Source: Siphonodentalium dalli (Eukaryota > Mollusca > Scaphopoda > Gadilida > Siphonodentaliidae). Taken from it: a stretch of DNA of 64,000 nt. Positions 21,014 to 33,003 of the stretch are shown piece by piece. Each line of letters begins with the position of its first letter. Positions within the stretch are counted from its first letter, which is position 1. Both the position numbers and the translations under genes were made by a program. Location of the stretch: positions 185,493,122 through 185,557,121 of the forward strand of contig CP136069.1 in assembly GCA_032622095.1 (NCBI GenBank), read 5' to 3'. The notes beneath the pieces were generated by a model that was given only the letters and a program-made list of their open reading frames with translations, was not told the DNA's origin and made no database searches.

Positions 21014-21412
21014 TTAACCCTTTACCCAACAGAAGGGCCCTGTGCCAATGCATTCTCTTATATATGCGAGTCGACCATAGGTCGCCTCGCATATATAAGA
21101 GAATGCATTGGCTTAACACATTAAAAATTATAAAATTGTTAAAGAATGTAAGAAAAAATGGTAAAAAGTGTTAAAAAAAGATTTTTTTTAGGCCAATGCA
21201 TTCTCTTATATATGCGAGGCGACCTATGGTCGACTCGCATATATAAGAGAATGCATTGGCACAGGGCTAACTGTAACTATCACAATGTGGTCAAGGAGCC
21301 GGTTCCAATGATATCCATATTTGTATGGTTCTATTGAGACAGACCGAAGATATTTTAGGCTGTTGAAGCTTTATTTGGCCGGTTTTGGCCGGTTTGTTGG
21401 GTAAAGGGTTAA
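21014..21412. mobile_element. TTAA-1 element, copy 2
   Basis: Full-length, TTAA on both sides, same terminal CCCTTTACCCAACA. Opposite orientation to copy 1 and nearly identical to it. Confidence 0.8.
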
Positions 21413-21538
21413 TAGGTAATCAGCAGTTGCTTGTCTGTCTATGGAGAACAATTTATCAAAAGTCGCACACGCTTACTTATCAAAACAATGCTGGTTAGCA
21501 ACTAGTATGGTGGCCTTATTTAATCAAATGACAATACT

Positions 21539-21652
21539 TTAGTGCTTCATAACAGCTTGAGCAATTTCAGTTTATGTGATCCCATCCTTGCATTTAGTGC
21601 TTCATAACAGCTTGAGCTATTTCAGTTTTTGTGTTTCCCATCCTTGCACATT
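21539..21652 (+). repeat. Direct repeat of ~55 bp
   Basis: TTTAGTGCTTCATAACAGCT... to CCCATCCTTGCA occurs twice back to back (about 21,538 and 21,594). Confidence 0.7.
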
Positions 21653-22279
21653 GTCACTTTTTCCAACTCAAACTTTACATTTTCGTTTTTAGTTTCGGTT
21701 ATCATGATCTGTAATGTTGCACCAGTGCAGCTTCCATCATGCAAGGGCTAAGCATGTAATGACTTTCCAAACAACTAGAATATAGGTCAATCATCCATTA
21801 AATGGACCAAAGAACTTCATCCAATCATTACTAACTTTTGTTTGTTTGTTAAAGTGGCACGCTTTAATTTTATTAATTTATTTTATTTTGTTGCTCAAAC
21901 TTTTTAACCTGGGACTCATACATTCAATTTTGATCATATATGAACATATCGCTTAATTCTTTTCAATATCTTTATGAATGTTCAGCACACTTCATATTCA
22001 CTTTTACTCTTGATACGATGGCATCAGATATACCAACCATTCTTTACTTTTTTCTCATGTTTATATGCTTATCAGGTTGTATGATTTATAATAATATAAT
22101 ACTGGTACATTTTAATCAGAGATCGAACATGTGCCATACTCAAAGGCTGAGAATCGAGAGTGTACATGCCAGTTTTGATAAACCCAGTGTTGATAAGGCT
22201 TGTACCACTCGCAAAGTAAGCATGTCACCCCCCTACCCCCCCCCATGAATCCTATGGGAGGCCAAATTCACATTTAATA
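21653..22279. other. Intergenic sequence with a TTAA-3 relic
   Basis: ATGTTGCACCAGTGCAGCTT (about 21,714) resembles the TTAA-3 end. A 102-codon ORF at 21,940-22,248 is AT-rich and lacks motifs, so it is not called as a gene. Confidence 0.35.
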
Positions 22280-22395
22280 GCTAATTACGCCTAAGCATAG
22301 TGCATTACGCTTAATCATCATTCAGATTTCCATTACACTTAAGCATAATACCATTACTCTTAAGCATAATGGTATTACGCTTAAAATACTTGGTA
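22280..22395. repeat. Short tandem repeat of TTACGCTTAAGCATAATG words
   Basis: Five degenerate copies of a 20-25-base unit with TTA(C/A)(G/A)CTTAAGCATA. Confidence 0.6.
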
Positions 22396-22534
22396 TTTTT
22401 GGTAAGGGTCCGGGGTCCCTGCAATTGGGAAAACAAATTTATACCACAGTGGGGGTAAATTTTTGAATTCAAATAATAACACACGTCTCATTGACATTGA
22501 GTATATGGAGTTATCCTTCTTCCATTGTGATCTT

Positions 22535-22672
22535 CAAATTCAGTCTCGCTATATCTTGAATCGCGTTTATAATTCAGTCTCGTTATGCCTTGAATCGCAT
22601 TTAGAATTTAGTCTCGCTATGCCTTGAATCGCGTTTAGAATTCAGTCTCTCTATGCCTTGAATCGCGTTTTC
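22535..22672 (+). repeat. ~37-bp tandem repeat, four units
   Basis: Units contain TTCAGTCTCGCTATGCCTTG and AATCGCGTTTAGAA with small differences. Confidence 0.75.
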
Positions 22673-23290
22673 TTGTTATAGTCACGCCTGCCGCTGTTGA
22701 TAAAAACGAAGAGTCCATTCAACCAATTATTGACAAAGTCAATTTGGGAGAATTATATTTGGAATTTTCAGACTGTATATTGTGAAAAATCAAGTCTATT
22801 TTGCATTGGAATGGGCCAGAATATCGGCAGCTTGTGCTGTACATAGGATCATCCTTGAATATTCAAGGCTAATTCCTACAGCACCATCTCGGTATTGGTC
22901 AGTTGTCAGATTCAAGGCTATTCCAGGCATTGGTGGCCCTGTGGAAACACTGTTAATGCTTGATTCTCCGCCTCGTATAACTCTTGAATTATACACTTGT
23001 CTGTTATATTTTGCTTATTGATCAATCGAAACTGTTAAAAATGTTATAGTGCAGACATACAGAAGAAAATATATCCATATTAAAATGTTTCCTCTATTAA
23101 TACTGTGTTGTTTTTTTTAAGCATATGTTAGTCACTAGCAGTACTCTGTCACTCGCACTGAAGGGGTCACTCTAACCTAAATATGTGCTGAAGGGTACAC
23201 AGGTTTTGAAACACAAGTTAACACCACCCCCAATAATACACAATCCTTTATTTTGTCCTCCAGGGGGACCTGTGTAAAGATTGTTTACCT
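22673..23290. other. Intergenic stretch with an unexplained open frame on both strands
   Basis: 22,782-23,021 (plus, 79 codons) and 22,796-22,996 (minus, 66 codons) are both open and GC-richer than the surroundings. Neither product was recognised, and neither has good splice sites in view. Not called as a gene. Confidence 0.25.
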
Positions 23291-23294
23291 TTTG

Positions 23295-23530
23295 CAAAAA
23301 CCCTGTGCCAATGAATTCTCTTACATATAAAAGAATGCATCAGTCCAACAAATTTCATTTTATTTTTTATTGTTAAAAGAATGTAAGAAATAATGGTAAA
23401 AATTGTTATATAAATAAAATTGATAAAAAAAAATATGAAAAATTGTTAGGCCAATGCATTCTCTTATATATGCGAGGCGACTTATGGTGGACTCGCATAT
23501 ATAAGAAAATGCATTGGCACAGGGTTATCG
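23295..23530. mobile_element. Decayed element with the shared hairpin core
   Basis: Two CCCTGTGCCAATG(A/C)ATTCTC-type core segments with an AT-rich spacer, but the TTAA ends are not preserved. Belongs to the TTAA-1/2/3 group. Confidence 0.5.
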
Positions 23531-23923
23531 AATAGCATCCATGCACTCTATTACATCAATGATTGGATATTACATCAATGAGTGAACACCAATATGAATT
23601 GATGTGAACTGCTCTTCTTTACTTATATTGAGATATTTACACTCACACATGCATTCACATTTTGGAACATGAAAGCAGGATATTGGTTGGTCTAAATTAT
23701 GTCACATGACATCACGTGCAGACCCCAACTTTCTTCCATTTTTGTGTAGATGCAACTTGCACCGAGACACGGGAATAACGTTGGAAATTGGCACTTAACG
23801 CTCGTTTAATCTGTCAGTTGAGTGTGCTCTAAGTAATGGATATTGTTTTTGTTGTGTTACATAAAGTATCAGACCAGCCAGCAAGCAAATCAACATCCAT
23901 TTCTTAAATATCCTCGTTCTTTA
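23531..23923. other. Intergenic, nothing recognised
   Basis: No ORF, RNA or repeat was supported here. Confidence 0.4.
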
Positions 23924-24175
23924 TTAACCCTTTACCCAACAAAACGGCCAAAACCGGCCAAATAAAGCTTCAACAGCCTAAAATATCTTCGGTCTGTCTC
24001 AATAGAACCATACAAATATGGATATCATTGGAACCGGCTCATTGACTACATTGTGATGGTTACAGTTATGCCCTGTGCCAATGCATTCTCTTATATATGC
24101 GAGTCGATCATAGGTCGCCTCGCATATATAAGAGAATGCATTGGCACAGGGCCGTTCTGTTGGGTAAAGGGTTAA
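23924..24175. mobile_element. TTAA-1 element, copy 3 (internally deleted)
   Basis: TTAA and CCCTTTACCCAACA at both ends, but only one hairpin core remains, giving 252 bp. Confidence 0.8.
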
Positions 24176-24550
24176 TGATCTGTTTAACTAGTGCAATGCC
24201 AAGGTTGGCATATGTCTCTCTCATGTTGGTACCTAAGTAATGTTAAATATTTGTGTGGAAAAAAACTCTGGCAAATATCTACGGACAAAGAAAACTGAAC
24301 ATTCAAATCATTCCATCGATATTGGTCTATTTGGCCAATATAAATTGCTAGATTTACATCCAACTTTTTTAGAAAATTGGGACGGGAGGGCGAATTTAAT
24401 TTTTTATATTTTATTCTTCCCAACATAAATGGCCATGGACAGTTCTAGATATTGAAGCAGAATCCTATCTTATATATTACAAGGCGATTTAGATTGTCCA
24501 ATTTGATCAAAATAGACTGATTAATGGATCATTGAAATGTAATTTGATGA
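24176..24550. other. Intergenic, nothing recognised
   Basis: Overlapping ORFs of 60-80 codons on both strands have no motif and were not accepted. Confidence 0.35.
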
Positions 24551-24785
24551 TTAACCCTTCCATGACTGGAGCTTCCTGATTTTTTGCGAAAAGCCTGTGC
24601 CAATGCATTCTCTTATATATAAGAGAATGTGTTGGCCTAACAATATTTACCTTCATCTTGTAACCCAGTGCATTCTCTTATGTATGCGAGGCTCCCTATG
24701 GGAGACTCGCATATATAAGAGAATGCATTGGCACAGGGTCTTTAATGCTGCACCAGTGCAGCTCCCATCTTGGAAAGAGTTGATG
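24551..24785. mobile_element. TTAA-3 element, copy
   Basis: Begins TTAACCCTTCCATGACTGGA. Holds two core hairpins and ends in GTCTTTAATGCTGCACCAGT...GGAAAGAGTTGA. The right TTAA is decayed. Confidence 0.65.
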
Positions 24786-24894
24786 AATGAGAAAAAAATT
24801 GGATAAAAGATATGCAAATAAAAATATTGAGGGGACTAAAAATAGTATCGGGGAAGGGAATCTAGCAATTTTTTTATATTGGCCATAGTAATCC

Positions 24895-25330
24895 TACAAT
24901 AATTTAAGTCTAATTATTGATATACACTTAATGGTATTCAATTTGATGGACCCCATATAATCATATTCCAAATTGATTAATTGGCCAAATAAAATTCTGA
25001 CCAGTCAACTATAGTATAAAATTGCCCAAAATGTGTTATTTATTAACATTCTGTTCAACAAAATATGGTCGGTTTTCAAATTTCCAAAACAATTGATTTT
25101 AGAGTTATCCATCTTCATCCGCAATTTTGTCAGAGATCATCACCTTGACAATTTTTTTCCAGGCCACTAATAAGTGCATATATCGACGAATAACAAATTT
25201 CAAAAATTTCTATCTGATCACTCTCAGCTTTGATGGGTGGGTTACTTGACTCGAATCAATTATATTTTACCCCTGAAGCAAAAGAAATAGTAATTTGGGA
25301 GCGATAATTTGGATTATGCATCTTTAAAAT
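24895..25330. mobile_element. TTAA-5 element, degenerate copy
   Basis: Contains the family segments GTCAACTATAGTATAAAATT, TTAGAGTTATCCATCTTCAT and GACTCGAATCAATTATATTTT, in order. Confidence 0.55.
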
Positions 25331-26805
25331 GCAAAATGTTGATGCTGCATGAAAATATTGTCCAGCGATCTTGAGGGCTGTGACTGTTAGAATGAATGGA
25401 TGAACCCCATAGTAAGTGGGTATCTTTATTAATTGTTTACGGATTTCCCTACCGAAAAAAAAGCTGTTTGTCAAAAAATAATTAATTATAGTTTTCGGTT
25501 TTTTTATTTCAGCCAATGGGAATATTAATCCAGACACATACAAAAAATTTGAAAAAAGTATGAGTTTACCCAAAATGTACAACATCGATTGAACATCTAA
25601 GCAAATGTCAATGCCAACATGGCGGACACTGATTTTGGCAATACAAGGTGATATCGTCGGACGGAGGGCTAGACCGACGGATGGAATCCTCGATAAAATG
25701 TCCTGAACCTCCTTTGGAGATTAACTGACCCAACTACTCCAGTGCATGTTGGGCGCTCCCATGACCTCCACAACGTTCCTATTTTCGACACTTATCAGGC
25801 ATCTATTTGACCCATATTAAGAAATCAAAACATAGACCTCCGATAAATTGCAGACAGCGTGGCTGAATGAAGAAAAAAGATATAAAGAATACAAGATTTA
25901 ATTGCAAAATCACACAGTTGCAAAATGGTACCAGTACCGGTATACAAGTACATTAACATGTGTACACAAGAATTTAATTTATGATATAATATTATAAGCT
26001 GCATAGGCATTTGAGACAATGGACTCATTTTTTGGACAAGAGGGAAATGCTCGGCATGTATCAGAGACAAGTACTTATAACACGCCTATCAGCCCTCGAC
26101 CAATGGAAGTTATCTAACCTAGGTGAGCATTACTGATATGGGCTGTGAAACCATGTTAAGTCACAACGAGCAGATGCAGGGACGTAGCGACATGGGCGAT
26201 ACATCATGCGAAATATATAAATGTAATAATTAATTAAAGTAATACCGAGTATATGCCATAGTAAAATTTCAGATCGGGGAGGGGGGTATTCAGACAAGTT
26301 AAATGGGCATTTGCTTTGTCGGCAAACGCCTGCAGTTACTATCCTGAACAGTGGCAAATTTAGTACCCCACTCACCAACACAATGAACAAATGTAATCAA
26401 CGACAGACCGTTTTGTAGCGCAGACAACAACTGACTGATAATTAGAGTAAATAAGGGTCAGTAACCGGACCCCATTGAATAACTTACATTTGTCGAAAGT
26501 GCTGTTTGTGATATTATAAATCTGACTTGGAATGTATGGAATAAATCAATCCGATATGTAGGATTAATGCACAATAGAGTAGAAGTGTAGTGTGCTCTCT
26601 AGTTAATCCACAATAAATAAATAAGTAAATAGAAATGTCATGATTCGGCACAAATGCAATGTGTTGAACAGTCTGGGCGAAATACCGACCATGGGGTATT
26701 GATTGGTATTCACGGGACCATGTTTGTAAGACTGACCACACATTTAATTGGTAACAGAAACTCATCACTGATTGTAAGATTCTCGGGCTGATTGGGTGTC
26801 ATAAA
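25331..26805. other. Intergenic, few features
   Basis: Several ORFs of 80-109 codons (25,256-25,585; 25,825-26,070; 26,130-26,390; 26,514-26,768, all minus) have no recognisable domain and low-complexity or AT-driven composition. A G-rich run lies at 26,277-26,287. Nothing is called. Confidence 0.35.
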
Positions 26806-26809
26806 TATG

Positions 26810-26894
26810 TTATAAGCACGGCGTCCAATTAGTGAAATAAACACCACGCTTGTGATCTTTATTTCACTTATAAATCGGACGCCGTGCTTATAAC
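26810..26894. mobile_element. Small hairpin element
   Basis: TTATAAGCACGGCGTCCAAT is matched by the inverted CGGACGCCGTGCTTATAA. GTGAAATAAA and TTTATTTCAC are the inner pair. Confidence 0.65.
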
Positions 26895-27126
26895 GTATAT
26901 ATATAACATGCAGCTGTGCTAAAAATCTACCATATACCTATATAATTATAGTCATTTGATTCTAGAAATCCAAACTGGGATGTAATGAGACGTAAGTGTG
27001 GCTAAATTGCTTTGAATTTTAAAAGATGACACCATAATGACACTTTTTTCCATTTCCTTACCAGTTATCAACTCTCAACATCGGATGATCATTTAAAGTA
27101 AATAGCATTTATGGTTTTATGGCCTA

Positions 27127-27515
27127 TTAACCCTTTACCCAACAGAAGGGCCATGTGCCAATGCATTCTCTTATATATGCGAGTCGACCATAGGTCGCCT
27201 CGCATATATAAGAGAATGCATTGGCTTAACACATTAAAAATTATAAAATTGTTAAAGAATGTAAGAAAAAATGGTAAAAAGTGTTACAAAAAGATTTTTT
27301 TAGGCCAATGCATTCTCTTATATATGCGAGGCGACCTATGGTCGACTCGCATATATAAGAGAATGCATTGGCACAGGGCATAACCGTAACTATCACAATG
27401 TGGTCAAGGAGCCGGTTCCAATGATATCCATATTTGTATGGTTCTATTGAGACAGACCGAAGATATTTTAGGCTGTTGAAGCTTTATTTGGCCGGTTTGT
27501 TGGGTAAAGGGTTAA
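27127..27515. mobile_element. TTAA-1 element, copy 4
   Basis: Full-length with TTAA at both ends and two hairpin cores. Orientation as copy 2. Confidence 0.8.
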
Positions 27516-27524
27516 CGGAGGGTA

Positions 27525-27717
27525 TTAACTTCCATGACTGGTGCTTCCTAAATTTTTGTAAAAACCCTGTGCCAGTGCATTCTCTTATATATGTGAGTCT
27601 CCATAGGCAGCCTTGCATATATAATATTTTTAACATTATTATGCCACCGACCACCCCATAGTAGGTTCGTAGGGGTTTTCGCAAAATTTTAGGAAGTTCT
27701 GGTAATGAAAGGGTTAA
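27525..27717. mobile_element. TTAA-3 element, short copy
   Basis: Starts TTAACTTCCATGACTGGTGC, ends GGAAGTTCTGGTAATGAAAGGGTTAA, and has one degenerate hairpin core. It lies only about 10 bases from the preceding TTAA-1 element. Confidence 0.6.
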
Positions 27718-27769
27718 AAAAATTGTTACCAAGAAGAACATGAAACAAGAGTATCACTAGGGCGCCCCG

Positions 27770-27910
27770 CATTAATTTTTTAAAAAGGGCAATAACTCTG
27801 CTGAAAATTTTAGATTGACCTGTACTTTGGGCTAGTAAACTCACATACCAAATTTCCATAGTTTTTTTTTTTAAATGGGCATGTCAAAATAGTTAAGTGC
27901 AACAAACGCT
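27770..27910 (+). mobile_element. AAAAGGGCAATAACTCTG-type repeat fragment
   Basis: Shares AGGGCAATAACTCTGC...TTGACCTGTACTTT with elements at 44,826-45,150 and 55,800-56,240. A dispersed non-coding repeat. Confidence 0.5.
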
Positions 27911-28233
27911 GACCCTTTTAAACAGACAATGCTGATTTTGACCAGTTGCAGGGTGTTGCTTATTTCCTCATTAAATTATTTGCAATGACAATAGCAGCAC
28001 TCAAGTAGCCTTACATTAATTTCTTGATATTAAAAATGAGAAAACATTGCTTGTAACCCTTTGCATATATTCTCTGCCAAATACCATCAAGAATCAGATT
28101 TTGACACCTTGAGAAGTTGATATCTTTTAGGTGATTATAGAGAATACCTATGGGTTTTGTTTGAATACCCAAATTATCTCATCAGTGGCTACAAGTAAAT
28201 ACAGAAATTCTATATTTTCTTGTAGCCATGAAT

Positions 28234-28447
28234 TACAGTAATGCTCTAAATAATCGACTCCTCAACGACAGAAGAATTATGGGTAATTTTTCAGGATTTA
28301 GTCGGAAATATGGCTTTGCCATTCATCGGAAAGCTCTCAGTGAGAGCTTTCCGATGAATGGCAACAAGCCATATTTCCGACTAAATCCTGAAAAATTACC
28401 CACAATTCTGCTGTCCTTCAGGAGTCAATTATTTAGAGCATTACTGT
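28234..28447. mobile_element. TA-1 element, copy 4
   Basis: Full palindrome with minor substitutions, TA at both ends. Confidence 0.75.
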
Positions 28448-28771
28448 ATATAATTATATATTCAACCAAAACCCATTGTTATTTGTTGTTCTGTGTTCAC
28501 TACATTATAAAATTCCCCAAAACTGCTAGTTTTGGTCTACAGTTCACTGCAAATTGTTAGTAAACTTTGACAATTACTGTGGCTATGTTTACATCTAGCG
28601 GATGATTTGCTCACCACTATAGGCAAATATCGATCCCATCTGCCAGTGTTTTTTTTCTGAAAAGATGCGAAAAATGAATTTATACACAATTTATATTAAG
28701 ATGCACAAGTTAATAGTATAATCATTAAATAACCTGTTTATAAACATGAAAAATAGTCTGCCTGTTATTGA
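28448..28771. other. Spacer between TA-1 copies
   Basis: AT-rich, nothing recognised. Confidence 0.4.
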
Positions 28772-28928
28772 TACAGTAATGCCCTAAATAATCGACTCCT
28801 TAACCACAGCATAATTATGGGTAATTTTTCAGGATTTAGTTGGAAATATGGCTTGTTGCTACTCACTAAATCCTGAAAAATTACCCATAATTCTGCTGTG
28901 GTTAAGGATTATTTAGGGCATTACTATA
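28772..28928. mobile_element. TA-1 element, copy 5 (loop deleted)
   Basis: Both outer arms are present; the GCTCTC/GAGAGC centre is lost. Confidence 0.7.
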
Positions 28929-29263
28929 CGTGTTGAAACTGAATGTGATTTGTCGCTATAAACCATAAATGATCTCGGAGACGGTATTACTATGGTGTTA
29001 TTAATCGCTTCGGTCAGTGTTATCAATCCCTTGGTCCAGGCATTGATAGAATGTTCTTCTCCACAGCAATTTCCCACTATTTAATGAGGAAGCAAATAAT
29101 AACGAGAGGTTGATCACGATCGGCAGATGTTTAACCCATTCTTTCAACCATACTGACTGAAAAACAGCAATCTAGAACAGAAAATACGCTTTATACATGA
29201 TGATTGGAAAGATATGTTATGGTTTCCAACATTAACTTGATGTGTATAAATATGAGACTGATC

Positions 29264-29665
29264 CAAGTCTGCAAATAGCGTGTCTGTCATTTGCAGAATG
29301 AGGTCCCCAGAGGGTGAATTTAGTGATGCTATCCCGCACAGCGGGCTAGCATCACCAAATTCACCCTCTGGAGACTTCATTCTGCTTAGGCCTCATCTTC
29401 TGGGAAGTATCTATTGTATCAAATTAACATTGGTTTTAGTTACTTTTTCCCTTCTGGGAAGTTTCTATATCCCCTAATTTGCAGAAGATAAAATTCATAA
29501 TCGAGGTGCCCAATGGGTGAACATAACCAACTTCAACTGGGAACTTCATTCTGATCCCAGGTCTACCATAGCAGTTGATGGCTTAAGCTTTGCGGGATAG
29601 CGTCACTAAATTCACCCTCTGGGGACCTCATTCTGCAAATGACAGACACGCTATTTGCAGGCTTG
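29264..29665. mobile_element. hAT-1 element with target duplication GACTGATC
   Basis: Ends CAAGTCTGCAAATAG and CTATTTGCAGGCTTG. The same 8 bases lie at 29,256-29,263 and 29,666-29,673. The interior keeps the long form of the family. Confidence 0.8.
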
Positions 29666-29885
29666 GACTGATCAGAAGAAATATTGTGCGGATATCATGC
29701 ATTCATGTAATGGTTAGAGGTAGGGCTAATATTTTCAATAAATATTGATTGACACCAAAATCTATACAGGTTAAGAATGTGCTATTATAACCTAGATGTG
29801 AATAATGAGAGTGATCAGGTGAAACATATTTGGCACATTCGATAGCATGTGTCTACAGAATTGTTGGATAGGATTAATATATTTA

Positions 29886-30236
29886 AAGGTACTCAATCTG
29901 ATAAAACTCCTCTCAATTACTATTTTAATGGCTTCGGGGGTCAAAAATATTTGATTCGAGTCGAGGAAGCCGCCCATCAAAGCTCAGATTTATTAGATAT
30001 CGATTTTAGAAATCGTTTTCGTTAGTTTATCGCCGATAGATGCGTCCCGAATCGAGTAGTAAATATTAACAATTGAGCGTAGTTCTGACGATGTTTTCTA
30101 TGGAATGGTGCGGTCGATTTGCTTCAGATTTTCGGCAATGTTAATAAAATGCTACATTCCTCCAGTTGGCATAGAGTCTGGTTACTAACTGATCAGTTTC
30201 ACGCACCCGAACAAGTACATAATATGTCTCTAATAG
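29886..30236. mobile_element. Chimeric miniature element: TTAA-5 left half joined to TTAA-6
   Basis: 29,886-30,003 follows TTAA-5 (AAAGGTACTCAATCTGAT, GATTCGAGTCGAGGAAGC). From about 30,010 the sequence follows TTAA-6 in reverse (TTAGTTTATCGCCGATAG to ACAAGTACATAATATGTCTC). The join falls at a shared AAATCGTTTT-like word. Confidence 0.6.
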
Positions 30237-30239
30237 AGC

Positions 30240-31199
30240 CCTAATGTAAAAACTATAAGTTTGATTTGTAATTATTTTGCCTTTCCTCAAATTTGATGAT
30301 ATGAATTGAATTGATATGAAATGTTGAATCTTTCTAAAGTTATAATATATGTACTCTCACGACTGTGGATATTGGATGGTCATATGATAAGTAATTAATT
30401 GATATGATATCACATGCAACTATTAGAATAAAATCTTCATATTTTCAAAACAGGACATCACCTCTAATGGTATAAACTATTAAATATGTATATTTATATA
30501 GAGTGTTCATTAACAAACCTGGTTCAAGAGTGAAAAGGGTTGATTAATCAATACCAAAATCCATACAGATGAAGAGTATGCTAAGAAAAAACGAGGCAAG
30601 AAATATGAGGCAGCTCAGAAGAAAAGTGTTTGACTAAATGCATCGGATAGCATGTTTCTGAAGGGTTAATTCTTTTCTAAACCGATTAACCGATTTGAGA
30701 CCAAAAACTATACAGGTGAGGGGAGTGTCATCATAAACATGCATATAAAATATGAACACAACTCGATAAAAAATACTTAAGAGTTATCACGTCGATAGAA
30801 AGTGTCTATGGACAGACAGACAGATAAACGACGGATGGTTGATGTCGGTACGATACAAGGTATGGGTACACATAAAAGCTGATACAATGGCATTTGTAAA
30901 GTTACCCAAGATCTCCAAAACATGCATATTGGTAACACTTCTAAAGTCATTTTTGCGGCATTTGGCCAATCTGATGAAATGGAGGAAAACCCATTATGCA
31001 GCATTATGTGTATAAAACATTCCAAAACATATATATTGTAAATATTTTAATAACGCCACTTTTGGTTGTGAAAACACCATATATTTTCAAATATATATAT
31101 TCATGAATGTTTCAAACAGATACTGGCTCTATCTCAAATCATTCAGAGTAGATAAACACCATGAAAATAACAACTATAAAAAAACAACAGTACATTTTC
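30240..31199. other. Intergenic, nothing firm
   Basis: CCAAAATC(C/T)ATACAG..GA-type words at about 29,756, 30,557 and 30,702 suggest an old dispersed repeat. ORFs here (30,777-31,025) are motif-free. Confidence 0.35.
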
Positions 31200-31618
31200 T
31201 TAACCCTTTACCGAACAAAACGGTCAAAAACGCCCAAATAAAGCTTCAACAGCCTAAAATATCTTCAGTCTGTCTCAATAACACCATACAAATATGGATA
31301 TCATTGGAACCGGTTCATTGACCACATTGTGATGGTTACAGTTATGCCCTGTGCCAATGCATTCTCTTATATATGCGAGTCGACCATAGGTCGCCTCACA
31401 TATATAAGAGAATGCATTGGCCTAAAAAAAAAATTATTATTTTTTCTTACATTTTTTAACAATTTTTATAATATTTTTCTACATTCTTTGACAATTTTAT
31501 CATTTTTAATATGTGTTAAGCCAATGCATTCTCTTATATATGCGAGGCGACCTACGGTCGACTCACATATATAAGAGAATGCATTGGCACAGGGCCGTTC
31601 TGTTGGGTAAAGGGTTAA
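31200..31618. mobile_element. TTAA-1 element, copy 5
   Basis: TTAA ends and two hairpin cores. The spacer between cores is enlarged by T-rich sequence. Orientation as copy 1. Confidence 0.8.
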
Positions 31619-31838
31619 CAGTATTATACACTAGAAATATAGTTATTCAGCAGTCCCCACCAGCATCATATCATATTAGCAGAACCGCTTAACCATGGTA
31701 ACATAGTCACTAAGGATATCACAAATGTGCACAATGTAATAATAAATAATATTAAAAAATAATTCATCCATTTATTACATGCATTCTACATCCAAACATG
31801 CCCGTCTGTTTTCAAAACATTTCGTCAGTAATTGTGGC

Positions 31839-32020
31839 GGCCATGTTTTTGAACAGAATTTGGAAAAGATCCTAAACTCCCATCTAAAGGTCATCCTGAA
31901 GAGCCATACAAACTTTGGTGCCGATCGAATGAGAGATATGACTTGAAAGGTGTGCTAAAGGAAATTGTTGACACACGCACACACACATGGACGGATGGAC
32001 ACCAACCCATGACAATAGCA
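31839..32020 (+). mobile_element. Fragment of the ~165-bp-unit GGCCATGTTTTT family
   Basis: One unit with GCGGCCATGTTTTTGAACAG and TCCCATCTAAAGGTCATCCT, then a (CA)n run. Same family as 57,183-58,090. Confidence 0.55.
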
Positions 32021-32263
32021 CAAACTTGACTTTGTCAAATTGACAAAAAAACGACAACTAACTTGAAATCCCATTTATTATGGGATATTGAGATCCTGGG
32101 TGACTTGGTGTAGATTTTGGAGATCCTATGGCGGTATAAGAAACATATGCATGTAAGTTAAAGGCAAGGATTTAAATATGAAAATAAAGTATAAATGCTG
32201 AAAGTTCTGGTTTTCTGTTTGGTGTTTCCCTGATTATTTATATATGCAGAGCCAGTCAAGATG

Positions 32264-32482
32264 TACAGTAATACCCTAAATAATCGACTCCTTAACCACA
32301 GCAGAATTATGGGTAATTTTTCAGGATTTAGTCGGAATTATGGCTTATTGCCATTCATCATCGGAAAGCTCTCCCGAGAGCTTACCGATGAATGGCAACA
32401 AGCCATATTTCTGACTAAATCCTGAAAAGTTACCCATAATTCTGCTGTGGTTAAGGAGTCCATTACTTAGGGCATTACTGTA
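32264..32482. mobile_element. TA-1 element, copy 6
   Basis: Full palindrome; TACAGTAATACCC at the left and GGGCATTACTGTA at the right. Confidence 0.75.
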
Positions 32483-32485
32483 GCT

Positions 32486-33003
32486 ACGGTAGGGATACTA
32501 CTGGTTTACATTGAAGTACAGTTGCCTTACTCTTCTACAGCGGACTTCAAGCATCAATAGCATGCTATCTAAAATCACCAATGATGGTAATAAATTATCT
32601 CAATTGTGAAAGAAACCTGGTTTATTCCATAGAAAACTATATTTGTTTTGAACTTCACAAGAGCTGTCAACTGAAAGTAGTAATTTAATGCGAAAAATAC
32701 ATTTCATCACAATGTTTCATAATTTCAAAAGAATACAGACTTTTCGACCTCAAGAACTTTGTAACAGTATGGGTCATCTATAGACATAAACAGACGGATA
32801 AAATATGAGGTATTCTCCAAATTACATTTCATATTATGTGAGTAATTTAACACAACACATCATTGTGAATATAAGATATCACTTTTCCAATAAATGTAGC
32901 ATTTTATATTGAAAAATCCCGCCCTGGATATGTGCGTAAAGTCCATTAAAGTATAGTAAGGCAACCGTACTTCGAAATAAACCAGTATTATCCCTATACC
33001 GAT
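32486..33003. mobile_element. Inverted-repeat element (GGTAGGGATACTACTGGTTT ends)
   Basis: The left arm (GGGATACTACTGGTTTACAT...GTTGCCTTACT) matches the right arm in inverted orientation (32,950-33,000). The middle is AT-rich and non-coding. Confidence 0.6.

Noticed and set aside
27111-27383. ORFs with CQCILLYMRVDHRSPRIYKRMHW-like repeats, also at 46,035, 53,691 and 58,044
   Set aside because: These are translations of the hairpin core of the TTAA families, found on both strands of many copies, with no sign of codon selection.
28280-28450. TA-1 palindrome as a microRNA precursor or terminator
   Set aside because: It occurs in at least nine copies with TA duplications, so the hairpin is explained by transposon structure. 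No small-RNA evidence is available here.
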